A stretch of 5,001 nucleotides of DNA from Xanthobacteraceae bacterium (GTDB lineage Bacteria; Pseudomonadota; Alphaproteobacteria; Rhizobiales; Xanthobacteraceae), in contig JAICQA010000217.1 of assembly GCA_025929595.1 (NCBI GenBank), positions 1 through 5,001 of the forward strand, written 5' to 3'. How positions within the stretch are numbered: position 1 is the stretch's first letter; each line of letters begins with the position of its first letter. Below are positions 1-5,001 of this stretch, one piece after another. The position numbers and the translations under genes were made by a program. The notes beneath the pieces are model-generated. The model was not told the origin of the DNA. It searched no databases and saw only the letters and a list, made by a program, of their open reading frames with translations.

Positions 1-1106
1 AGTTGATCGGTCCCGCCGCGGGACGGCTGCACACGGCGCGTTCGCGCAACGATCAGGTCGTGACCGACCTGCGGCTCTATGTCCGCGACAAGATCGACGC
101 GCTCGACGGCGCACTCGCGGGCTTGCAGCGCGCGCTCGCCGAAAAGGCGCTCAAATACGCCGCGGTCGTCATGCCCGGATTCACGCATTTGCAGCCGGCG
201 CAACCCGTGACCTTCGGTCATCACCTGCTCGCCTATGTCGAGATGCTGTCACGCGACCGCGGGCGGCTCAGCGACGCGCGCAAGCGCCTGAACGAATCCC
301 CACTGGGGGCGGCGGCGCTTGCCGGCACGTCGTTCCCGATTGACCGCAACGTCACGGCGAAGGCGCTCGGCTTCGACCGGCCGATGGCGAATTCGCTCGA
401 TGCCGTTTCCTCGCGCGATTTTATCCTCGAGACTCTGTCGGCCGCGTCGATCTGCGCCACGCATCTCTCGCGTTTCGCGGAAGAGATCGTGAACTGGTCG
501 TCGCCGTCCTTCGGCTTCGTGAAGCTTTCCGACCGCTTCACCACCGGTTCGTCGATCATGCCGCAGAAGCGCAACCCCGACGCCGCCGAACTGGTGCGCG
601 GCAAGGCCGGACGCATCGTCGGCGCGCTCATGCAATTGCTCGTGGTGATGAAGGGCCTGCCGCTCGCCTACGCGAAGGACCTGCAGGAAGACAAGGAAGC
701 GACCTTCGACGCGCTCGCGACCCTTTCGCTGGTGGTCGCGGCAACGACCGGCATGGTGAAGGATCTCGAGCCCGACGCGAAGCGCATGGCCATGCTCGCC
801 GGCGACGGCTATTCGACCGCGACCGATCTCGCGGATTGGCTGGTGCAGAAGCTCGATATTCCGTTCCGCGAGGCGCATGAGATCACCGGCAAGATCGTCA
901 CGCGCGCGTCGAAGACCGGTCAGGTGCTGCATCTCGTTCCGCTCGCCGACATGCAGGCCGTCGACAAACGGATCACGAAAGACGTGTTCAGGGTCCTCTC
1001 CGTCGACCGCTCGGTCGCGAGCCGCAAGAGTTTTGGCGGCACCGCCCCCGCCAATGTCCGGCGGGAAGCGCAGAAATGGTTGAAAAAGCTCGGCAGGAAG
1101 GGGTGA
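1..1106 (+). CDS. argH: Argininosuccinate lyase, 5'-truncated by the window edge
   Basis: ArgH cleaves argininosuccinate to arginine and fumarate in the cytoplasm, the last step of arginine synthesis, and belongs to the fumarase/aspartase superfamily. About 367 residues are visible (first full codon at 3). The family is usually about 460 residues, so roughly 95-100 N-terminal residues lie upstream, and the TTG at 3 is an internal leucine codon, not a start. Counting from that codon, I see the substrate-binding TARSRNDQ motif (11-18), the THLQPAQP motif with the likely catalytic histidine (H62), and the superfamily signature GSSIMPQKRNPD (182-193) carrying the catalytic serine. The C-terminal domain has a YSTATDLADWLV segment typical of ArgH. 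The frame is intact up to TGA at 1104-1106. The lipoprotein gene begins 72 nt later on the same strand with no terminator-like hairpin between, so co-transcription is likely. The assignment is very secure. Confidence 0.97.
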   Translation, partial: LIGPAAGRLHTARSRNDQVVTDLRLYVRDKIDALDGALAGLQRALAEKALKYAAVVMPGFTHLQPAQPVTFGHHLLAYVEMLSRDRGRLSDARKRLNESPLGAAALAGTSFPIDRNVTAKALGFDRPMANSLDAVSSRDFILETLSAASICATHLSRFAEEIVNWSSPSFGFVKLSDRFTTGSSIMPQKRNPDAAELVRGKAGRIVGALMQLLVVMKGLPLAYAKDLQEDKEATFDALATLSLVVAATTGMVKDLEPDAKRMAMLAGDGYSTATDLADWLVQKLDIPFREAHEITGKIVTRASKTGQVLHLVPLADMQAVDKRITKDVFRVLSVDRSVASRKSFGGTAPANVRREAQKWLKKLGRKG

Positions 1107-1148
1107 GCGCCACCCACGCCTCACCCTCGCCTCCTTTGCAGTTTGGTC

Positions 1149-1154
1149 TATAGT
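1149..1154 (+). promoter_or_regulatory. Possible -10 element upstream of the lptM-like gene
   Basis: TATAGT matches the sigma-70 -10 consensus at five of six positions and lies in the argH-lipoprotein gap. A transcript starting about seven bases downstream would have a leader of roughly 18-20 nt containing the GGAG ribosome site at 1168-1171. I cannot find a convincing -35 hexamer at 16-18 nt upstream, so this is tentative. It could be an internal promoter that lets the lipoprotein gene and lysA be expressed apart from argH. Confidence 0.25.
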
Positions 1155-1167
1155 CCGCCCGCCTTTC

Positions 1168-1171
1168 GGAG
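1168..1171 (+). promoter_or_regulatory. Ribosome binding site deciding the TTG start at 1179
   Basis: GGAG lies 7 nt before TTG 1179. The only other in-frame start upstream, TTG 1143, has no comparable site, and starting there would put a 12-residue extension before the signal peptide. This favours 1179 as the true start. Confidence 0.7.
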
Positions 1172-1178
1172 AATTCAC

Positions 1179-1544
1179 TTGTCCGCACCGCGTCGCCCGG
1201 CGTTTTTCCCTGCGCTCGCCATCCTGCTGCTCGCCGGACTGACCTCCGCCTGTGGCGTGAAGGGCGATCTTGAAAGGCCGACCGCGGCTGCGGCCGACCC
1301 GGCAGTGACGGCAGCGGCGCAGCCGGGCGCCGACCCGGCACCGGACGAATACGCGCGCAAGAACGTCTTCATCGAGCAGAGCCGCGTTCAGAGCGGCGCC
1401 AACGTCCGCAACATCATCCCGACGATGCCGCCCAAGGAATGGGAAAAGAAAAAGGTCGAGCAGCAGGAGCAGAAAGCACGCGCCGCCGATCCTCGAAAAC
1501 CCAATCCGAACGACCGGCCTTTCATCCTCGACGGGCTCCTGTAA
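1179..1544 (+). CDS. lptM: LptM/YifL-type small lipoprotein
   Basis: This is a predicted lipoprotein of 121 residues. A basic N-terminus (PRRP, 4-7) is followed by a hydrophobic stretch (about 8-21) and a lipobox-like LTSAC ending at Cys25; the -3 residue is Thr rather than the usual Leu, so the lipobox is slightly atypical. Directly after the cysteine comes GVKGDLERP, the short CGxKGxLxxP pattern that defines the LptM/YifL family. In E. coli LptM stabilises the LptD-LptE LPS translocon and promotes its oxidative maturation; the same role here is inferred from the family. The rest is low-complexity: Ala/Pro/Asp-rich at about 36-58, a Lys/Glu/Gln-rich charged stretch at about 86-101, and a conserved-looking RPFILDGLL C-terminus (113-121). 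It is longer than E. coli LptM (67 residues), the extra length being this C-terminal tail. lysA begins 15 nt downstream, a common pairing. The TTG start is supported by GGAG at 1168-1171. Confidence 0.82.
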   Translation: MSAPRRPAFFPALAILLLAGLTSACGVKGDLERPTAAAADPAVTAAAQPGADPAPDEYARKNVFIEQSRVQSGANVRNIIPTMPPKEWEKKKVEQQEQKARAADPRKPNPNDRPFILDGLL

Positions 1545-1559
1545 GCTCGCTTTTCAACG

Positions 1560-2825
1560 ATGCATCACTTCGACTATCGCAACGGCGCCCTCTTCGCTGA
1601 GGATGTCGACTTGACGGCGCTGGCCGGGCACATCGGCACGCCGTTCTATTGCTATTCGACCGCGACGCTCGAGCGCCACTATCGCGTCCTGAACGACGCC
1701 TTCGCGGGCACGCCCACGCTCATCTGTTACGCGCTCAAGGCCAATTCCAACCAGGCGGTGATCGCGACGCTGGCGCGCCAGGGAGCCGGCGCCGACATCG
1801 TGTCGGGCGGCGAACTCCTGCGCGCCCTCGACGCCGGTGTGCCGCCCGAAAAGATCGTCTTCTCCGGCGTCGGCAAGACGCGCGACGAAATGGCGGCGGC
1901 GCTCAAGGCCGGCATTCACTGCTTCAACGTCGAAAGCGAGCCCGAACTTAAGGCGTTGTCGGAGGTTGCCGCGTCGCTCGGGCGCAACGCGCCGGTCTCC
2001 GTGCGCGTCAATCCCGATATTGACGCCAGGACGCACGCCAAGATTTCGACCGGCAAGTCGGAAAACAAGTTCGGCGTACCGCTCTCACGGGCGCGCGAGG
2101 TTTACGCGGCCGCGGCCAGGCTGCCCGGCATCCGCGTCGTCGGCGTCGACATGCATATCGGCAGCCAGATCGTCGATCTCGCGCCGTTCGAGAACGCGGC
2201 CGCCGTGCTCGCCGATTTCGCGCGCACGCTCATGAGCGACGGCCACAAGCTAGAGCACATCGACTTCGGCGGCGGCCTCGGCATTCCTTATCGGCCCGAA
2301 GATCCCGAGCCGCCGTTGCCCTCCGCTTATGCCGCGGCGATCACGCGCCACACCAGGTCGCTCGGGCTCAAGCTCGTCTTCGAGATCGGCCGCATGATCG
2401 TCGGCAATGCCGGGATCCTCGTCACGCGTGTCCTCTATGTGAAGCGGGGGGAGGCGAAGACGTTCGTGGTGGTTGATGCCGCGATGAACGACCTAATCCG
2501 CCCGACGCTGTATGAGGCCTATCATCACATACAGCCGCTGCGTCAGGCGAACGGTGCCGCGACGATCACGGCGGACGTGGTCGGGCCGGTCTGCGAGTCG
2601 GGCGACTATCTCGCGCTCGGCCGCACGCTCCCCGAATGTAAGGCGGGCGACCTGCTCGCGGTGATGACCGCGGGCGCGTACGGGGCGGTGCAGGCCTCGA
2701 TCTACAACACCCGCCCGCTCGTGCCCGAAGTGCTGGTGCGCGGCAAGGACATGGCGGTCGTCCGGCCCCGGCTCGACGCCGAGGCCATCGTCGCCCTCGA
2801 CCGCCTGCCGCCCTGGCTCTCCTAG
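1560..2825 (+). CDS. lysA: Diaminopimelate decarboxylase
   Basis: LysA is a PLP enzyme that decarboxylates meso-2,6-diaminopimelate to L-lysine, the last step of the DAP pathway, in the cytoplasm. At 421 residues it is full length for the family (about 415-425). It is a fold-type III PLP enzyme: an N-terminal TIM-barrel (about 35-285) and a C-terminal beta domain. I see YALKAN with the PLP lysine (K60), HIGSQ (199-203), the glycine-rich GGGLGIPY cofactor phosphate loop (237-244), the CESGD motif with the active-site cysteine from the partner subunit (C345-D349), and GAYG with the PLP-contacting tyrosine (Y374). One oddity is EIGR at 275-278, where many homologues have EPGR. Start ATG 1560 gives the usual alphaproteobacterial N-terminus (MHHFDYRNG). 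There is no clear Shine-Dalgarno in the 15-nt gap after the lipoprotein gene, so translational coupling is plausible. The stop TAG shares its G with the first palindrome of the downstream repeat. Confidence 0.97.
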   Translation: MHHFDYRNGALFAEDVDLTALAGHIGTPFYCYSTATLERHYRVLNDAFAGTPTLICYALKANSNQAVIATLARQGAGADIVSGGELLRALDAGVPPEKIVFSGVGKTRDEMAAALKAGIHCFNVESEPELKALSEVAASLGRNAPVSVRVNPDIDARTHAKISTGKSENKFGVPLSRAREVYAAAARLPGIRVVGVDMHIGSQIVDLAPFENAAAVLADFARTLMSDGHKLEHIDFGGGLGIPYRPEDPEPPLPSAYAAAITRHTRSLGLKLVFEIGRMIVGNAGILVTRVLYVKRGEAKTFVVVDAAMNDLIRPTLYEAYHHIQPLRQANGAATITADVVGPVCESGDYLALGRTLPECKAGDLLAVMTAGAYGAVQASIYNTRPLVPEVLVRGKDMAVVRPRLDAEAIVALDRLPPWLS

Positions 2826-2873
2826 AGCACGATCCCGAAAAGTGGGAACCGGTTTTCGGAAAAGATCGTGCTC
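2825..2873. repeat. Palindrome 1 of the RIME-like element
   Basis: The outer arms GAGCACGATC (2825-2834) and GATCGTGCTC (2864-2873) are perfect 10-bp complements. The inner arms CCGAAAA (2835-2841) and TTTTCGG (2853-2859) add 7 bp, with an unpaired AAAA (2860-2863) as a bulge on the right arm. The 11-nt loop contains part of the self-complementary octamer AACCGGTT (2847-2854). There is no T-run after the stem, so it does not look like a standard intrinsic terminator. Confidence 0.85.
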
Positions 2874-2885
2874 AAACAAAAAGCT

Positions 2886-2923
2886 AGACCATGATCCGCT
2901 TCGATTGAATCGGATCATGGTCT
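2886..2923. repeat. Palindrome 2 of the RIME-like element
   Basis: AGACCATGATCCG (2886-2898) and CGGATCATGGTCT (2911-2923) are perfect 13-bp complements. After one mismatch the stem extends by TTC (2900-2902) with GAA (2907-2909), leaving a four-base loop. The resulting hairpin should be very stable. No poly-T follows it. Confidence 0.85.
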
Positions 2924-2924
2924 T

Positions 2925-2946
2925 ACCGGAACCGGTCTTGCTCAAG
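2925..2946. repeat. Tail resembling a deleted copy of part of palindrome 1
   Basis: GGAACCGGTCT (2928-2938) followed by TGCTCAA (2939-2945) matches GGAACCGGTTT (2845-2855) and TGCTCAA (2869-2875) of the first palindrome with a single substitution, if a 13-nt block (2856-2868) is absent. It also forms two small inverted repeats, ACCGG/CCGGT (2925-2936) and CTTG/CAAG (2937-2946). I read it as the remnant of a third module of the mosaic element; chance similarity is possible because the segments are short. Confidence 0.45.
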
Positions 2947-2988
2947 CCAAGTTTATCCAGGCTTCCTATGGGCACCGGGGGCGCGTGT

Positions 2989-2994
2989 TAGAAT
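2989..2994 (+). promoter_or_regulatory. Possible -10 element upstream of the TIGR02302 gene
   Basis: TAGAAT matches the -10 consensus at five of six positions and is followed closely by CCGCC, as is the candidate before the lipoprotein gene. It lies between the repeat element and the gene, with about 20 nt to the GGAG ribosome site. No clear -35 hexamer is visible at normal spacing, so this is weak evidence. A promoter here would fit the separation of this gene from lysA by a 200-nt gap. Confidence 0.25.
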
Positions 2995-3013
2995 ACCGCC
3001 GATTCCGGCGATC

Positions 3014-3017
3014 GGAG
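3014..3017 (+). promoter_or_regulatory. Ribosome binding site deciding the TTG start at 3026
   Basis: GGAG sits 8 nt before TTG 3026, a normal spacing. The ATG at 3021 is only 3 nt from it and opens a two-codon frame (ATG ATT TGA) whose stop overlaps the TTG start, so it cannot start the large protein. No ATG or GTG precedes TTG 3026 in the same frame nearby. Confidence 0.6.
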
Positions 3018-3025
3018 CGCATGAT

Positions 3026-5001
3026 TTGAGTTCCGCCCCAGACAACAGCCAGGATACCCCGTCACCGCGCGCGGAAGCAGCCCTGCGCCTGCTGCGCAGC
3101 GCGCTTGCGCGCACGCGCCGGGCGATGCTCTGGGAGCGCGTCTGGCCGGTCGCCGTCGCCGTCGCCGCAGCCGTCGCACTCTTCCTGATCGTCTCATGGG
3201 CCGGGCTGTGGCTCGTACTTCCGCCGCTCGCCCGCATCGCGGGCGTCGTGATCTTCGCGCTCATTCTCGTCGCGAGTTTCCTGCCCGCGTTCGGCTTCCG
3301 GCTGCCCGGCACGGGCGAAGCGCTGCACCGTCTCGACACGACGTCGGGTCTTCGGCACCGGCCCGCCACCGCCATCGTCGACACCAGGATCACCGGTGCC
3401 GGCGATCCGGTCGCCGACGCGCTCTGGCAGGCGCATCAGTCACGCGTCGCCGACGGCGCGCGCAGACTGCGCGCCGGCTGGCCGCGTCCGCATCTTGCGG
3501 CGCGCGATCCTTACGCGCTGCGCGCCCTCGTCCTGCTCGGACTGATCGCGACCTTCTTCATGGCCGAGGACGAGCGCACGAGCCGCGTCATCGCCGCCTT
3601 CGACTGGCGCGGCGCGGTCACGCCCAAACTCTATCGCGTCGACGCATGGATTACGCCGCCGCCCTACACGGGACGCGCGCCGGTGCTCCTGCCCGGCATT
3701 CGCCACGACGCGCCCGCGCCGGGCGAAATGACGGCGATCTCGGTGCCTGACAAGAGCGAACTGGTGGTGCGCGCCACCGGCATCGACGACATTGAATTGA
3801 AGACCAGTGGCGGATTGAGCGAGGAAAAATCCGACACGCCGCGTACCGCCGATGGCAGCATCGAGCGCCGCTTCCGGGTGACCGGCACGGGCTCGCTCTC
3901 GGTCGACGGCCTGCCCGCGGGCAACGTCGTGTGGAGCTTCCGCGCGATCCCCGATCGCCCGCCCGTGATCGAGCTCAGCCGCGATCCGCAGGTCATGGGC
4001 CGCGCCACGATCTCGCTCGGCTACAAGGTCGAGGACGACTACGGTGTCACCTCGGCCGACGCGCAGTTCACCGACCCGAAGATCGCGCACAACGAAGGTG
4101 GACCCGAACGCCGCCCCCTCGTCGGCGCGCCGGACTTCCCGCTGTCGCTGCCGCAGGCGCGTTCGCGCGCGGGCGCCGGCGAAAGCAGCAAGGACATCAC
4201 CGAGCACCCGTGGGCGGGTGTCGAAGCCACACTCCGACTCGTGGCGCGTGACGAAGGCGGCAACCAGGGCATGAGCCAACCGCGCGCCATCAGCCTGCCG
4301 GCGCGTCCGTTCACGAAGCCGCTTGCCCGGGCGCTCGTCGAACAGCGCCGCATCCTTGCGTTTGACGCGAATGCCCGACCGCGCGTCAATCGCGCGCTCG
4401 AGGCGCTGATGCTCGCACCCGAACGCTTCACGCCGGAACCCGCCGTTTATCTGGGCCTGCGTACCGCCGCGACGCGTCTCAAGCTTGCCAAGTCCGACGA
4501 CGAATTGCGCGGCGTGCTCGACTATCTCTGGGAAATCGCGGTCCTGATCGAGGACGGAACGCTCTCCGACGTCGAGAAACAGTTGCGCGCGGCACAAGAC
4601 GCGCTCCGTCAGGCGCTTGAGCGCGGCGCGAGCGACGAAGAAATCAAGAAGCTCACCGACCAGCTCCGTCAGGCGCTCGACCGCTTCATGCAGGCGCTCG
4701 CCGAGCAACTCAAACGCGACGGCACGACCGACGCTCGCCCGCTCGACCGCAATGCGCAGGTCCTGCGTCCGCAGGATCTGAAGAATATGCTCGACCGCAT
4801 CGAGAAGCTGGCCCGCAGCGGGGCGCGCGACGCCGCCCGCCGCATGCTCGATGAGATGCAGGCCATGCTGGAAAACCTCTCGCGCAACCGGCAGGCCCAG
4901 AGCGGTCAGAACGGCGAGATGGAAAACATGCTCGACGAGCTCGGGCGCATGATCCAGGAGCAGCAGCGCCTGCGCGACCGCACCTATCGCGAGGGCCGCG
5001 A
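3026..5001 (+). CDS. TIGR02302/DUF4175 family membrane protein, 3'-truncated
   Basis: An open frame of 658 codons runs off the right edge; family members are about 850 residues, so perhaps 200 residues are missing. Function is unknown. After a polar N-terminus with basic residues and the WERVWP motif (36-41) come two hydrophobic segments (about 41-60 and 62-86), and a third at about 165-180. From about 195 to 425 the protein looks beta-rich, with PPPYTGR (211-217) and VEDDYGV (335-341) among the recognisable conserved segments. From about 430 on it is helical and charged, with long coiled-coil stretches (about 512-562 and 585-655) and a 20-residue repeat of LRQAL (527-531 and 547-551). The family's C-terminus is usually Gln/Gly-rich low complexity; the Gln-rich part is just beginning at 623-647. 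The family is described as alphaproteobacterial with the long C-terminal part predicted outside the cytoplasm. The TTG start is chosen for the GGAG at 3014-3017. An envelope role is inference from topology and neighbours. Confidence 0.88.
   Translation, partial: MSSAPDNSQDTPSPRAEAALRLLRSALARTRRAMLWERVWPVAVAVAAAVALFLIVSWAGLWLVLPPLARIAGVVIFALILVASFLPAFGFRLPGTGEALHRLDTTSGLRHRPATAIVDTRITGAGDPVADALWQAHQSRVADGARRLRAGWPRPHLAARDPYALRALVLLGLIATFFMAEDERTSRVIAAFDWRGAVTPKLYRVDAWITPPPYTGRAPVLLPGIRHDAPAPGEMTAISVPDKSELVVRATGIDDIELKTSGGLSEEKSDTPRTADGSIERRFRVTGTGSLSVDGLPAGNVVWSFRAIPDRPPVIELSRDPQVMGRATISLGYKVEDDYGVTSADAQFTDPKIAHNEGGPERRPLVGAPDFPLSLPQARSRAGAGESSKDITEHPWAGVEATLRLVARDEGGNQGMSQPRAISLPARPFTKPLARALVEQRRILAFDANARPRVNRALEALMLAPERFTPEPAVYLGLRTAATRLKLAKSDDELRGVLDYLWEIAVLIEDGTLSDVEKQLRAAQDALRQALERGASDEEIKKLTDQLRQALDRFMQALAEQLKRDGTTDARPLDRNAQVLRPQDLKNMLDRIEKLARSGARDAARRMLDEMQAMLENLSRNRQAQSGQNGEMENMLDELGRMIQEQQRLRDRTYREGR
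4603..4677 (+). repeat. Direct 15-nt repeat inside the coiled coil of the TIGR02302 gene
   Basis: GCTCCGTCAGGCGCT occurs identically at 4603-4617 and 4663-4677, exactly 60 nt apart and in frame. It encodes the repeated LRQAL of the coiled coil. The intervening sequence is not obviously duplicated at the DNA level, so this may be a decayed 20-residue duplication or shared codon choice in a helical repeat. Confidence 0.6.

Larger units (their letters stand above)
2825..2923. repeat. RIME-like double-palindrome intergenic repeat
   Basis: Two adjacent palindromes, separated by a 12-nt A-rich spacer (2874-2885), fill 99 nt directly after lysA. The size, the two-palindrome design and the wording (CCGAAAAGTGGGAACCGG, then a CATGATCC-type stem) match the family of intergenic mosaic elements dispersed in Rhizobiales genomes and described as RIME in Sinorhizobium; this identification is from memory of the family, not a search. 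Such elements are non-coding, probably mobilised in trans or ancient, and may affect mRNA stability or 3'-end formation. Here the element starts at the last base of the lysA stop codon, so any lysA transcript reading past its stop would carry the folded element. Confidence 0.8.

Noticed and set aside
3..5. TTG at 3 as the argH start
   Set aside because: The sequence from here begins in the middle of a conserved ArgH segment about 100 residues into the protein, so the gene simply continues past the left edge.
249..1178. A 309-codon open frame on the minus strand
   Set aside because: It is antisense to argH, which has all expected motifs. Its His/Arg-rich product resembles nothing known.
1143..1178. 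Longer lipoprotein starting at TTG 1143
   Set aside because: It lacks a ribosome site, would place 12 extra residues before the signal peptide, and overlaps the candidate -10 element; TTG 1179 has a well-spaced GGAG.
2825..2923. Intrinsic transcription terminator for lysA
   Set aside because: The hairpins are strong but neither is followed by a T-run on the + strand, and the sequence matches a dispersed repeat type better. Some effect on transcript 3' ends remains possible.
2968..2991. Seven-codon ATG frame in the lysA-TIGR02302 gap
   Set aside because: It has no ribosome site and its product is not recognisable; an ORF this short arises easily by chance.
3196..3750. A 184-codon open frame on the plus strand in another frame
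   Set aside because: It overlaps the TIGR02302 gene out of frame and encodes an Arg/Ala/His-rich sequence typical of frame-shifted GC-rich coding DNA.
3440..4708. A 422-codon open frame on the minus strand
   Set aside because: It lies antisense to the TIGR02302 gene, whose membrane segments and family motifs are recognisable. The antisense product is Arg/Ala/Gly-rich with no recognisable domain, as expected for the shadow of a GC-rich gene.

Overview
This is a GC-rich chromosomal segment with strong G/C bias at third codon positions. The protein content and a characteristic double-palindrome repeat point to an alphaproteobacterium of the order Hyphomicrobiales (Rhizobiales), probably near Bradyrhizobium, Rhodopseudomonas or Xanthobacteraceae-like lineages. 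The genus assignment is inference only.

Layout, all on the + strand: (1) the 3' three quarters of argH (argininosuccinate lyase, last step of arginine synthesis), cut by the left edge; (2) a 121-residue LptM/YifL-type lipoprotein, starting at TTG 1179; (3) a complete lysA (diaminopimelate decarboxylase, last step of lysine synthesis), starting 15 nt after the lipoprotein gene; (4) a 200-nt intergenic region (2826-3025) filled largely by a RIME-like mosaic repeat: a 49-nt imperfect palindrome, a 38-nt palindrome with a perfect 13-bp outer stem, and a short tail that looks like a deleted copy of part of the first palindrome; (5) the first 658 codons of a large membrane-anchored protein of the alphaproteobacterial TIGR02302/DUF4175 family, of unknown function, which runs off the right edge.

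The first three genes are closely spaced and probably form one transcription unit, possibly with an internal promoter before the lipoprotein gene. The lipoprotein-lysA pairing recurs in proteobacteria. lysA consumes meso-diaminopimelate, which is also a peptidoglycan building block, the LptM-type lipoprotein belongs to a family that helps assemble the LPS translocon, and the TIGR02302 protein has N-terminal membrane segments with a long, probably extracytoplasmic, coiled-coil region. The neighbourhood therefore has an envelope flavour, but a shared function is inference.

I see no RNA gene, CRISPR array, transposase, phage gene or toxin-antitoxin pair. This is mainly an ordinary housekeeping region. 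The parts least explained are the mosaic repeat and the uncharacterised TIGR02302 protein.
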